From an uncultured Cryomorphaceae bacterium (GTDB lineage Bacteria > Bacteroidota > Bacteroidia > Flavobacteriales > Schleiferiaceae), in the NCBI GenBank assembly GCA_913031435.1, contig CAJWFD010000012.1:1-58843 (forward strand): 58,843 bases of DNA. The letters run 5' to 3'. The notes below the pieces were generated by a model. That model ran no database searches. It was given only the letters and a program-made list of their open reading frames with translations, and had not been told where the DNA came from. The translations under genes and the position numbers were made by a program. Positions 7,020 through 16,195 of this stretch are shown here, piece after piece; positions within the stretch are counted from its first letter, which is position 1; every line of letters starts with the position of its first letter.

Positions 7020-9428
7020 ATGCCGAAGGCATTACGAATCTTTTGCTACCTCCTGCTCACTGGTATACTAATACTGGGAGGGGGTGCTGGCTATTTGTGG
7101 TGGAAAAAAGAGGTGATTATAGATCGGAGTATAGACCGATTAAATCAGGAATTAAATGCTCCCGTTTCTGTAGGGAGTATTGACTTGGACTTATTCAGTG
7201 GGTTCCCTAGGGTTCGTGTTGAATTGGTCGATGTTGAGATTCAAGATGCTCTGAGACCAGATAGCGTATTGCTTCAAGCTGAATATGTAGGATTAGGCAT
7301 GAATATCCTCGAGGTTATAAAAGGAACTTTTGTGATTGAGGAATTGGCCTTTAAACGTGGGACATTTTCCTTATATAAAAACCATACTGGCCAGAACTGG
7401 GAATTACGATCTGCAAAAGAAACATCTTCTGAGCAATCTATTGACCTTTCAAGAATTTCATTGATTGACATGGACCTCCGTTATGAGGATGCTGTATCAA
7501 AAGACAGCTACTCAGGCTATGCCGAGAATCTAGTCCTCACAGGTCGTATTGCACAATCAACAGCACTTCAAGTAGGTGGTCGGTTGTCAAATGTTTCTGG
7601 AATCTTAGCCGAAGAGATTTGGTTTAAAGAGTTAAGTCTTAGCGGTGGTCTTGAACTAACCCTAAACGATAACGGATGGACAGCTAGCAGCAAAGACTTG
7701 ATCCTTAATAATTCCGCTATCTCCTTTAGTCTTAACGAATCTGGCGGTAGTATTTTCTCCGATCGCATTGACATTGCAGCAGCGCTACCTGCCTTTCCTT
7801 TGGTAACCCTGGGTAATGTAGAGCTGTCCTCCTTCGAGTCCTCCTTAAGCTGGAAGGGAACTTATGAAGACTGGACGGCAGAATTGACTCCTTCAAAATG
7901 TGCGTTTACTTTTGATGCGCTCCATGTTCTAGATGCGCAAGGAAAACTTGTGATTGATTGGGGAAAAACGCATGCCATTTCTGGATCCCAATTAAACATT
8001 AAAACCTCAACGGGTGAACTCAAAGGATCCTTTACATTGAGTGGAGAGGACCACCCTGTGGTACAAGCAAATTTAGCTGGAGGATCAAATCTTAGCGAGT
8101 TGTTTCAATTTATTGAAGTAACGGCCTTGGATGATCCTATGGGGTTTTGGCAAGGGCAAGACTTACAAATTAAACAACAATTTAAAAGTTGGAGCCAATT
8201 TGACCCTATTGGAGAAACTGATTTTTCCGGGTCTATTCAACTTACTCAAGTAGCCTTTGGTATTTCTAATAGTACCCTGTCATTTGAAAAAGTAGAAGCC
8301 GATTTACGCATAAGTGGTGATGACATTCTTCTAGATCGCTGTTTTCTTCAAAGTGGCATAAACACTGCAGTAGTGCAAGGGAAAATTGTTAATGCCTTAC
8401 ATTCTTATGCCACTCCAGGGGTTCAGGTAACTATGGAAAGTCCCATAATAAATATGGATCCACTGTTGTTTTGGGAGTTTGATGACCAGGAATCCAGCAA
8501 TGATGGTTTTGGTTTCGATTTTGAGATAAACCTAAACATCGCTTCCCTTACACTAGTAGACTTTGAGGGCAAATCACTGCGAGGTGTACTTTTTAATGAA
8601 GGTTCCGTGATTCGTGGAAAAAAGATGGAAATTCAAGGTTGCCAAGGAATTATAAAGGGCGATTGGAAGCTCACAGAAGAGGCTAACGAGTCCGTATTTT
8701 GGACCAACGCTGCGATTGAGTCTATCGCGCTAGACGAGTTACTTGGGAGTTTCAATAACTTTGATATAGAAGATATAGACGAATCTAATTTAAAGGGCAC
8801 GGTGTCTTCGACCGCTGAGATGACACTGTTTTTTAACCCGGATTGGGATGTCATCACTGAGAAAACGAACATTGACGCCGTAGCGATTCTTCATAACGCT
8901 ACCCTCCAGCATTACAGCCCTCTACAGGAGCTGAGTAGCTTTGTAGACAAGGACGAGCTGTCCACCATCTCCATGCCCATACTTCAAGGACCATTCAGTG
9001 TTCGCGGAGACACCCTCTTTATACCTGAAACAGAGGTCAAAAACAGTGCTCTTAATTTTTGGGTGAATGGTTGGCAAAATCTAAAGACTGATGAGATTCT
9101 CTATGGCTTAAGGCTAGGGGTCAAAGATCTTGCACTAAGAGGTAGAAACAGCAATAGAGATTTAGGTGGATGGATATCCGAAGCTGAAAATGAGAGCCAA
9201 CCCTATGTCAGGATTCTTGTTGGATGTGATCTAGATGACCCGTGTGTAAGTCTGGACAAAACTGATATAGCTCAGCGTGTAATAGACACCTTTAAAAAAG
9301 AACGCGACGACTTAAAAACATTATTCCAGGCAAAGCCTGATACTGAAAAAGATCAAAACCCATCTTCAGGTAGTTTTGAACTGCTCTGGCCAGAATCGGA
9401 CAGCCTTCAAGTTAAAAGCAATTTATAA
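7020..9428 (+). CDS. AsmA-like envelope protein
   Basis: An 802-residue protein anchored by one N-terminal transmembrane helix (about 5-27) with the rest in the periplasm. The segment after the helix, INQEL-type text reading LNQELNAPVSVGSIDLDLFSGFPRVRV (with key features N-terminal VSVGSIDLDLFSGFP), is the typical AsmA N-terminal repeat, and the remainder is beta-rich with many 'L.G.......G' strands, as in AsmA/TamB bridge-like lipid-transfer proteins. Proposed roles in this family are phospholipid transport or outer-membrane homeostasis. It is one base downstream of the pseudouridine synthase, so co-transcribed, and its stop overlaps the convergent M1 peptidase by 6 bases. Confidence 0.8.
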   Translation: MPKALRIFCYLLLTGILILGGGAGYLWWKKEVIIDRSIDRLNQELNAPVSVGSIDLDLFSGFPRVRVELVDVEIQDALRPDSVLLQAEYVGLGMNILEVIKGTFVIEELAFKRGTFSLYKNHTGQNWELRSAKETSSEQSIDLSRISLIDMDLRYEDAVSKDSYSGYAENLVLTGRIAQSTALQVGGRLSNVSGILAEEIWFKELSLSGGLELTLNDNGWTASSKDLILNNSAISFSLNESGGSIFSDRIDIAAALPAFPLVTLGNVELSSFESSLSWKGTYEDWTAELTPSKCAFTFDALHVLDAQGKLVIDWGKTHAISGSQLNIKTSTGELKGSFTLSGEDHPVVQANLAGGSNLSELFQFIEVTALDDPMGFWQGQDLQIKQQFKSWSQFDPIGETDFSGSIQLTQVAFGISNSTLSFEKVEADLRISGDDILLDRCFLQSGINTAVVQGKIVNALHSYATPGVQVTMESPIINMDPLLFWEFDDQESSNDGFGFDFEINLNIASLTLVDFEGKSLRGVLFNEGSVIRGKKMEIQGCQGIIKGDWKLTEEANESVFWTNAAIESIALDELLGSFNNFDIEDIDESNLKGTVSSTAEMTLFFNPDWDVITEKTNIDAVAILHNATLQHYSPLQELSSFVDKDELSTISMPILQGPFSVRGDTLFIPETEVKNSALNFWVNGWQNLKTDEILYGLRLGVKDLALRGRNSNRDLGGWISEAENESQPYVRILVGCDLDDPCVSLDKTDIAQRVIDTFKKERDDLKTLFQAKPDTEKDQNPSSGSFELLWPESDSLQVKSNL

Positions 9429-11381
9429 CGCTTCTTCAAAAAGATCATCTAGTGTACCTTGTGCCAAGGGGTGATAAGAATCGCGTGCATTCATATAGAT
9501 GCGTTTTGCCCACTCCTGACGCTTTTCATCTCCCTCCAGCATACTCGCATACATGGGTACAATAAATTTTCTACGACCCACAGATCCTAAGAAAGACTCT
9601 ACCTTTGCTGTGTAAACAGCCGTATCAAAACCTTCAAAGCCTGTTTTTAATATAGCCGTATACCATGCTGCAACAATTTCAGGGTTAGGACTTCCACTTA
9701 GTCCATAATTAAAGTCGGCAAGCGCATAATGTCCTTCTGACGCACCTCCGGCCTCCAAGCCTCGGACATATCGTAACCACTCATGTGTACTCCAACGGAT
9801 GGTTACTTCTTGGTCTAGGTAGACCAATGACTTCGCATTCGCATCAAGGGGATCTGTAGTTAACATCATTTTCACCGCTTGATCAACTTGAATGAACCTA
9901 TTCGATGCTGGGAATGGACAATTTACTGGTAAGCCCGTTCCGTAGACCCACTGCTCTACACCTATTTCATTCCATTGTTCTTGGGTTAGAAGAGCCGCCA
10001 ATTCCTGAAGAAAGACTTCCGTCACCATGGTTTTAAATTTGTACTTATCAAAGTATTCTTTTAGGAACACATCCCAGTTTTCTCTTCCAACCGTATTCTC
10101 ACAAAGTCTTAAGAAATGAAAACCCTTGTCATAAGGTATGGCGGTCACTCCGTCATCTGGATTTCGTCCAACCAAGTCTTGTTTAAGTTTAGTCGCCTCA
10201 GGATCTTCTTCCAACATAGAAGCTAATTCATTCTGCAAATCGTCATAGCTGAGTGCCTCGAGCATATCTGCAAAATCTTGACCGTAGAGTTGCTCCATGA
10301 TGCGCATCTCAAAATAAACGGTAAAGCCTTCATTAACCCAGAAATCATTCCATGTTGCATTAGTTACTAGATTTCCACTCCAGCTATGTGCCAATTCATG
10401 TGCAATCAAGCTCACTAAACTTCGATCACCTACCACAACAGTGGGTGTTAGAAAAGTTAATCTTGGATTTTCCATCCCTCCAAAAGGAAAGCTAGGTGGA
10501 AGAACCAGCATATCATACCTGCCCCAATAATAAGGACCATAGAGTGCCTCGGCATCTCTGATCATATCTTCTGTTAAGGAAAACTCGTACGAAGCATTGC
10601 GAACCATTTCTGGCTCTGCATATACCCCTGAGCGCTCTCCTAAGGCTATGAACTCTAAATCACCTACACCAAGCGCTAACAAGTAAGAAGGAATGGGCTG
10701 GGGCATGTTAAACTCATACACACCTGTTTCATTTTTTTCAACGGGGTTAGACGCGCTCATCAAGGCGAGGGTTTGCTTGGGCACCTTTACTTTTGCAGTA
10801 TAGGTAAAGCGCACTCCTGGCCTGTCTTGACATGGGATCCAAGTTCTGGCTAAGATCGCTTGGCTTTGGGTAAATAAAAATGGTTGGCGTTTACCCTGCG
10901 TCAATGAGGCGGGGTACCACTGTAAGGCCTCCGCAGTTGGGTTTGTTTTATAAGAGATACTCACCTGCTTTGCCGCCAACTTTAAGGGGATAATCAGCGC
11001 TGATCCTAACAACTCATCGTTACCTTCTAGGGTCCAATCAGCACTGATATCACCATCCACTAAGACCGCTGAAATGTCCAGGTTCTTTGCATCAAAGATT
11101 ACGGTGTCGCCATGACCTTCTTGTAGGGTCCATTGCGCAGTGGCTGAAATGACCTCAGTCTCAAAATCAACATTTGCATCCCAGTGCAATGCCGTTACTT
11201 TTGATTCCATGGTACTATAACTGTGTGGGTCAAGAAATAAAGCTGCACGAACTGAGGTGTCTGCGATAACAGATGAGAGGATGGCAGGCTGCTGAGTATT
11301 TTCAGTAGATTCTTTAGGCTGACAATTCGTTAATACGAGTGCAAAAAAAGCCGTTAAGGCCAAAGCAAAGAGTTTGTTCAT
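9423..11381 (-). CDS. M1-family zinc aminopeptidase, lipoprotein (leukotriene A4 hydrolase-like)
   Basis: A 652-residue metallo-aminopeptidase. The N-terminus is a signal peptide with a lipobox (LTNC, Cys20), so the enzyme is probably lipid-anchored in the envelope. The exopeptidase motif GGMEN is at 301-305 and the zinc site HELAH at 328-332 with the third ligand Glu351 (HEXXH-x18-E). The C-terminal third has the helical layout of LTA4-hydrolase-type M1 enzymes. Likely role is trimming peptides outside the cytoplasm for nutrition. It is divergent from the YvlD-like gene across 33 bases and overlaps the AsmA stop by 6 bases. Confidence 0.93.
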   Translation of the reverse strand: MNKLFALALTAFFALVLTNCQPKESTENTQQPAILSSVIADTSVRAALFLDPHSYSTMESKVTALHWDANVDFETEVISATAQWTLQEGHGDTVIFDAKNLDISAVLVDGDISADWTLEGNDELLGSALIIPLKLAAKQVSISYKTNPTAEALQWYPASLTQGKRQPFLFTQSQAILARTWIPCQDRPGVRFTYTAKVKVPKQTLALMSASNPVEKNETGVYEFNMPQPIPSYLLALGVGDLEFIALGERSGVYAEPEMVRNASYEFSLTEDMIRDAEALYGPYYWGRYDMLVLPPSFPFGGMENPRLTFLTPTVVVGDRSLVSLIAHELAHSWSGNLVTNATWNDFWVNEGFTVYFEMRIMEQLYGQDFADMLEALSYDDLQNELASMLEEDPEATKLKQDLVGRNPDDGVTAIPYDKGFHFLRLCENTVGRENWDVFLKEYFDKYKFKTMVTEVFLQELAALLTQEQWNEIGVEQWVYGTGLPVNCPFPASNRFIQVDQAVKMMLTTDPLDANAKSLVYLDQEVTIRWSTHEWLRYVRGLEAGGASEGHYALADFNYGLSGSPNPEIVAAWYTAILKTGFEGFDTAVYTAKVESFLGSVGRRKFIVPMYASMLEGDEKRQEWAKRIYMNARDSYHPLAQGTLDDLFEEAL

Positions 11382-11414
11382 TTTCTTAATTTTACGTTTA
11401 ACAATTTACCGCAA

Positions 11415-11765
11415 ATGAACCGAAATCAAAGCCTCATCACTAGACTGATTATATCCTCACTCGCTATTTTTATTTCTGGATGGATACTTCCGGGAGTTCA
11501 GATCGATAGCTTTATCACCACCATAGGAATTGCAATCGTTTTAGGCCTTCTAAACGCAACCATAAAACCCTTATTAGTATTCATAACACTCCCCGTAACC
11601 TTCCTCACATTAGGGCTATTTCTACTTGTTATAAACGCTATTATTATTGGCCTCGCAGATCATTGGATTTCAGGATTACACGTCTCGAGCACCTGGACGG
11701 CTATTTTGTTTAGCTTCTTGATTTCAACCTTTACATCCTGGATGTACAAATGGGGGGATAGGTAA
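11415..11765 (+). CDS. YvlD/phage-holin-4-2-type small membrane protein
   Basis: A 116-residue protein with about four transmembrane helices (roughly 7-25, 31-50, 54-77, 88-110). The motifs GWILPGVQIDSF and LGLLNATIKPLL match the 'phage holin family' Pfam group that includes Bacillus YvlD; most chromosomal members are not phage genes and have no proven function. Nothing phage-related is nearby. It is convergent with murI, separated by 28 bases. Confidence 0.82.
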   Translation: MNRNQSLITRLIISSLAIFISGWILPGVQIDSFITTIGIAIVLGLLNATIKPLLVFITLPVTFLTLGLFLLVINAIIIGLADHWISGLHVSSTWTAILFSFLISTFTSWMYKWGDR

Positions 11766-11783
11766 GACTGTCTTGGGGGATTC

Positions 11784-11801
11784 TACCTTATGCTTAAGGT
11801 A
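11784..11801. terminator. Weak hairpin between convergent holin-like gene and murI
   Basis: TACCTTA (11784-11790) pairs with TAAGGTA (11795-11801) around a 4-base loop and includes the murI stop codon. Four A follow on the plus strand but there is no good T run on either side, so termination is uncertain. Confidence 0.3.
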
Positions 11802-12591
11802 AAACCGCTGTTTCCCATGATGCTGATATTCCAAAAGTAGATTGAGCCAGCTCCATAAAACTTTCTGTTTTGTCGCTGACGAAAAATTCAGTCTCGCCAT
11901 TTTTATTGGGTTGGTTCAATCTACTTTCAGAATCCCACCATTGCTTGACCTGAGCAGCTACAATTTCCGGAGCATCAATCCAACGGACATCTTTAAGCAC
12001 TTTCTGGGCCAATTCTTTCAATAATGGATAATGCGTGCAACCTGGCACAATCGATGTGATTCCATTTAAAGATGGGCTATTCAAGTAATGACGTAACACC
12101 TGTTCAGCGATACCTGAACGCAAGAATCCGTCCTCAATAAGGGGAACCAAAAGAGGAGTTGGCAAACTAACCAACTCTACGTTATTATTTAAGACACTTA
12201 ATCTTCTTGGATATTCTTCGCTTCGAACGGTTGCTCTAGTACCTAACAGACCCACTTTTTTCTCATTGCCGTCCGCGAGCGACGCGACGACGGGATCAAT
12301 CACGTTAACAAAGATCAATGATGGAAATGACTGCTCTAGTACGGCACCAGCAGCGGCGCTCGCACTATTACAAGCAATAACGATCACATCACAACCCTTT
12401 TGTCTTAAAAATTCAACAATCCGCAAACTATAGCCAATTATGGCCTCATCACTCTTATCTCCATAGGGCAGGTGCAACGTATCTCCGTAATAGATTTTAG
12501 GAACCTGAGGAAGTACCTCTTCCAATGCCTTTAGCACCGTCAGTCCGCCTAGTCCACTATCGAATAATCCTATTTTATGCACCTTTTTCAT
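11794..12591 (-). CDS. murI: Glutamate racemase
   Basis: Interconverts L- and D-glutamate to supply D-Glu for peptidoglycan. The 265-residue protein has the N-terminal GLFDSGLGGLTVL (8-20), the first catalytic cysteine Cys74 in ACNSASAAA and the second, Cys185, in PGCTHYPLL. The ATG at 12591 gives the normal start MKKVHKIGLF; an in-frame TTG at 12603 would add four residues and is less likely. A strong terminator ends 22 bases before this start, leaving almost no space for a separate promoter, so expression may depend on read-through from the bamA/ompH operon. Confidence 0.96.
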   Translation of the reverse strand: MKKVHKIGLFDSGLGGLTVLKALEEVLPQVPKIYYGDTLHLPYGDKSDEAIIGYSLRIVEFLRQKGCDVIVIACNSASAAAGAVLEQSFPSLIFVNVIDPVVASLADGNEKKVGLLGTRATVRSEEYPRRLSVLNNNVELVSLPTPLLVPLIEDGFLRSGIAEQVLRHYLNSPSLNGITSIVPGCTHYPLLKELAQKVLKDVRWIDAPEIVAAQVKQWWDSESRLNQPNKNGETEFFVSDKTESFMELAQSTFGISASWETAVLP

Positions 12592-12613
12592 TGATCTACG
12601 CAAAATACCAAAT

Positions 12614-12648
12614 AAAAACCCCCCACGAGCTACGCTCGCGGGGGGTTT
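12614..12648 (-). terminator. Strong intrinsic terminator after the bamA-ompH operon
   Basis: On the minus strand AAACCCCCC, one mismatch, then GAGC-type pairs form a long stem (12616-12630 with 12634-12648, loop of three) followed by TTTTTATTT. It separates the second ompH gene from murI. Confidence 0.88.
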
Positions 12649-12671
12649 AAAATTAATTTGTCTTAAGCCTC

Positions 12672-13184
12672 TTAATTGATACCTAACTGTGCTTTTACAA
12701 GCGGCATGATATCATCACCACCGTCCAAGTAAATAACTACAGCTTTAGAAGCAGAAGCGTCGAGCACATAGGTTAAACCTTGTTCCTTAGCAACCACGTT
12801 AACGGCTTCTTGTGCCTTTTCAATAATAGGCATCATTAAATCCATTTGTTTGCGCTGAAGTTCCTGCTGAGCACTTTGGTTGAACTGCATGATACGCTGT
12901 CCCATAGACTCTAGTTCTTCTTGTTCCTTCTGAAGACGAAGTTGTGTCCATGTATCAACATTTGCTTGCGCATTCTGCATTTTAGTCATGTACTCTCCTT
13001 GCATAGCTGTAGCATCTCCTTCAAGTTGCTGAGCATACTTCTGGATTTCGCCTTCTGCAGATTTTGTTTCAGGCATGATAGACAATAGTTCGTCTACATT
13101 AAGGTGACCCATTTTTTGCTGCGCTACCGCTGTTCCAGCGAATCCAAGTGTCAAGGCAATTGCGAGTAATACTTTTTTCATCAT
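12672..13184 (-). CDS. OmpH/Skp-family periplasmic chaperone (second copy)
   Basis: A 170-residue protein with a clear signal peptide (cleavage after about residue 21, AVAQ). The mature part begins KMGHLNVDELL, the OmpH start, then a long coiled coil rich in Gln, Glu and Lys (about 40-125), and ends with AVNVVAKEQGLTYVLDAS, the conserved C-terminal strand. Skp-type trimers hold unfolded outer-membrane proteins in the periplasm for BamA. It is the last gene before the terminator at 12614-12648 and follows its paralogue by 9 bases, a duplication common in Bacteroidota. Confidence 0.92.
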   Translation of the reverse strand: MMKKVLLAIALTLGFAGTAVAQQKMGHLNVDELLSIMPETKSAEGEIQKYAQQLEGDATAMQGEYMTKMQNAQANVDTWTQLRLQKEQEELESMGQRIMQFNQSAQQELQRKQMDLMMPIIEKAQEAVNVVAKEQGLTYVLDASASKAVVIYLDGGDDIMPLVKAQLGIN

Positions 13185-13193
13185 TTCTTGTTT

Positions 13194-13703
13194 TTATTTC
13201 TTTAAACTATTTAAAACTTCGTCACTGTAATCTTTCTCTTTTTCTACATAAAGAACACCACTCTGCGCACTTTTATCCAATACCAATTCTAGTTTTCGCT
13301 TACGCGCTACTGCCTGCACAGCACCAAAAATTTTGTCTTGGATAGGTTGTACGAGCTGTGCGCGCTTTTCAAAAAGCTGTCCAGCCGGACCGAAGTATTT
13401 TTGCTGAAGGCTGATGACCTCCATTTGTTTGTCCTCTATGGATTTTTCTCGTTGTGTCAATTTATCCGGTGATAGAAGTATGCGCTCTGCTGCAAGTGCG
13501 TCTTTTAAGCTTTGAAGTTCACTTTGCAATGCGCTTACTTCCCCTGCCCACTGTTCGCTTAGCTTATCAAGCTGGCTCTTCGACTGCGCATATTCCGGAG
13601 TGTTTTGAAGAATATAATCCATATCCACCACACCATAACGCTGTGCTGAAAGCAACGTGCTGAAAGAGAGTGCTAAGGCGAAAGAAATGAATCTAAACTT
13701 CAT
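13194..13703 (-). CDS. OmpH/Skp-family periplasmic chaperone (first copy)
   Basis: A 169-residue protein with signal peptide (cleavage near LLSAQ, residue 20). The mature start RYGVVDMDYILQNTPEY is the OmpH N-terminal strand, a charged coiled coil spans about 40-110, and the C-terminal KRKLELVLDKSAQSGVLYV is the conserved end strand. It lies 19 bases after bamA and 9 bases before a paralogue; the two copies are divergent in sequence, so they may serve different clients or form mixed trimers. Confidence 0.92.
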   Translation of the reverse strand: MKFRFISFALALSFSTLLSAQRYGVVDMDYILQNTPEYAQSKSQLDKLSEQWAGEVSALQSELQSLKDALAAERILLSPDKLTQREKSIEDKQMEVISLQQKYFGPAGQLFEKRAQLVQPIQDKIFGAVQAVARKRKLELVLDKSAQSGVLYVEKEKDYSDEVLNSLKK

Positions 13704-13722
13704 AATTGTAAAGGTAATTCAA

Positions 13723-16191
13723 TTAGAACTGTTGACCAATGATAAAGTGAGTCTGCCATCCACTTGCCGACGCACCATTAGGCTCAGGATCAAATCCATA
13801 TGCAACATCAACACCCATCAGACCAAACATTGGCATATAGATGCGAATACCCGCACCTGCACTTCTCTTCAAATTGAATGCGCGATAGTCCCAGAAATTG
13901 TCATAGTTGTTACCACCTTCCATAAAGACCAATGGGAATACTTGTGCACTGGGCGTATTTGCCAAAATATAACGGAATTCTAAAATGTATTTATTGTACA
14001 GCGCACCACCTCCTGCAGGGGTAATGGAGTTGTTTGTATATCCACGTAAACCTATAATCTCTCTACCGTCAATCACGAAGTTTGACAGTCCATCACCCCC
14101 TACATAGAATCTCTCAAAGGGAGGCAGGCCGAGGTCTTTGTTATAACTTCCTAAATAGCCAAATTCTCCATGCGTTCTAATTACAAATTTGGAAGTTATA
14201 GGCGCGAACCAATCCGCATTCAATTTCCACTTGTGGTATTCCACAAGTTTAAACCGATCCTCAGGAGAGAGTGATTTGTAGTCAATATCCCCATTAAAAG
14301 AACTAAACGGAGGGGTCAATTCTGCCGAAAAACTAATTTGCGAACCACGGGTTGGGAAAATAGGTACATCCGTATTGTTACGGCCTAATGTGAATTGGTA
14401 GTTAACGTTGTTTGAAATTCCTTTGGTATAATTCAAGAACCCAGTAGGAAAGTCATTCAGGTCAAATCTTCTAAATTCTAAACCTTGATATAAAGTAAAG
14501 TAATCATCAGGCCATTTTAAACGCTGTCCAAGACCAAAGTTAATTCCAGTGATCAAGAGACTTTGGCGGAGAACATTACCACGCTCTAAGCCGTTTGTCT
14601 GGACATTATGGTAAATGGTACCCGTAAAGCTGTTTGGCTTCTTACCGCCTAACCATGGCTCAGTAAACGAAGCGTTGTAGCTCTGGAAATAAAGTCCATT
14701 AGACTGTGCACGAAGGCTAATGGTTTGTCCATCACCCGTTGGCAATGGTTGCCAAGAACGCCTGTTACCAATATTACGTGCAGAGAAATTATTAAAATTT
14801 AACCCCAATGTTCCTACCACACGGCCGGCTCCCCATCCACCTTGTAATTCAAGTTGAGAAGTAGATTTTTCGGCAACGGTATACTCCAAATCCACCGTTC
14901 CAGTTTGTGGATCAGGCACCGGGTTTACTCCAATTTGGGTTTGATCGAAGTACCCCAACTGCGACAACTCGCGGATGGTACGTTGAATCATCGCCTTAGA
15001 GAACAGGTCTCCCGGCTTGGTACGAACTTCACGATAGATTACATGGTCATTAGTACGTTCGTTACCACTAATACTTACCTTTCTTATAGTCGCTTGACGC
15101 CCTTCCTGAATGCGAATTTCAATATCAATAGTGTCATTACTCACACTTTTCTCGACAGGAATGACTTGAGAAAATAAATAACCATTATTCAAATATACTG
15201 AAGCAACATCATTCCCATTTTGGTCAAAGCTTACCCGCTCATTTAAAAGTTGCGAATCATAGATATCACCCCTGTTAATACGAAGAATACTTGTCAGTAG
15301 AACTGTTTCATACTTCGTGTTGCCAATAAAAGTGATGTCTCCGAAATAATACTTTTTACCCTCTTCTAACGAGATATCAATGTGGATGAGTTCACTGCTT
15401 ACACTATACGAGGTGTCCTGTATAATTCGAGCATCGCGGTAACCCAATGAATTATACTTTGCTACAATCGCTTTAAGATCATCCTTATACTCCTTGTTCT
15501 TAAGTTTCGAAACCTTTAAAATAGATTTCCCTTTGACTTTCGTGTTTTTCATCGCTCGAGAAAGCACCTTATCACTAACAGCTGCGTTTCCTGAAAAAGC
15601 AATTTGCCCAATTTTAACACGTTCACCTGTAGCGATCTTAAATCCTAGAATAACTGCATTGTTAAAGGCTGTATCCGTTTTTTGAATGACCTCCACGGTT
15701 GCATTCAAATAGCCCTTTTCCTTAAAATATTTTTTAATTCTATTGCTACTCATCACAACAAGATTGTCATTAACGACTTTACCTGCCCTGAGTTCAAGAT
15801 CTTCACGGATGTCATCTTTCCAAACTTTCTTGACCCCTGTGATGTAGTACTTACTCATTTTAGGGAGTTCTTTCAGCTGTATATCTAAGTACACTTTCTT
15901 ACCTGACTTACTAACTACTTTAAAAGTGATGTCTTCAAAAAGCTGCTGGCGCCATAACGTCCTGATTGCATCAGAAATTTTTGGATCTGGAAACTGAATA
16001 TTATCTCCAACCCGAAGGTTGGTCAACATGATCACCACATTAGGATCTAAATCCTTACCACCGGAAACTGTGATTCCTGCTATTTCGTAATCTATTCCTG
16101 GAATAAGATTGAAATCACCTGTGGTTGATATTTGTGCACTTGATTCAAAAGAGAAAAAGGCCAATACAAAAGCCCAAAATATATTCTTCAT
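13723..16191 (-). CDS. bamA: Outer-membrane protein assembly factor BamA
   Basis: An Omp85-family protein of 822 residues that inserts beta-barrel proteins into the outer membrane. A signal peptide (MKNIFWAFVLAFFSF, cleaved near SSAQ) is followed by serial POTRA domains (about 28-430, visible as repeats such as GFKIATGERVKIGQIAFSG and LEEGKKYYFGDITFIG) and a C-terminal 16-strand barrel ending in a hydrophobic strand that finishes IIGQQF, where the final Phe is the usual barrel signal. It is 4 bases after uppS and just before two Skp/OmpH genes, the conserved envelope cluster. Confidence 0.97.
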   Translation of the reverse strand: MKNIFWAFVLAFFSFESSAQISTTGDFNLIPGIDYEIAGITVSGGKDLDPNVVIMLTNLRVGDNIQFPDPKISDAIRTLWRQQLFEDITFKVVSKSGKKVYLDIQLKELPKMSKYYITGVKKVWKDDIREDLELRAGKVVNDNLVVMSSNRIKKYFKEKGYLNATVEVIQKTDTAFNNAVILGFKIATGERVKIGQIAFSGNAAVSDKVLSRAMKNTKVKGKSILKVSKLKNKEYKDDLKAIVAKYNSLGYRDARIIQDTSYSVSSELIHIDISLEEGKKYYFGDITFIGNTKYETVLLTSILRINRGDIYDSQLLNERVSFDQNGNDVASVYLNNGYLFSQVIPVEKSVSNDTIDIEIRIQEGRQATIRKVSISGNERTNDHVIYREVRTKPGDLFSKAMIQRTIRELSQLGYFDQTQIGVNPVPDPQTGTVDLEYTVAEKSTSQLELQGGWGAGRVVGTLGLNFNNFSARNIGNRRSWQPLPTGDGQTISLRAQSNGLYFQSYNASFTEPWLGGKKPNSFTGTIYHNVQTNGLERGNVLRQSLLITGINFGLGQRLKWPDDYFTLYQGLEFRRFDLNDFPTGFLNYTKGISNNVNYQFTLGRNNTDVPIFPTRGSQISFSAELTPPFSSFNGDIDYKSLSPEDRFKLVEYHKWKLNADWFAPITSKFVIRTHGEFGYLGSYNKDLGLPPFERFYVGGDGLSNFVIDGREIIGLRGYTNNSITPAGGGALYNKYILEFRYILANTPSAQVFPLVFMEGGNNYDNFWDYRAFNLKRSAGAGIRIYMPMFGLMGVDVAYGFDPEPNGASASGWQTHFIIGQQF

Positions 16192-16195
16192 GTTC

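Noticed and set aside
11415-11765. Phage holin hint for a prophage
   Set aside because: The family includes many chromosomal YvlD-like proteins; no integrase, capsid, lysin or attachment site is nearby.
12592-12603. TTG start for murI four codons upstream
   Set aside because: The ATG at 12591 gives the family-typical start, and ATG is used by nearly all neighbours.
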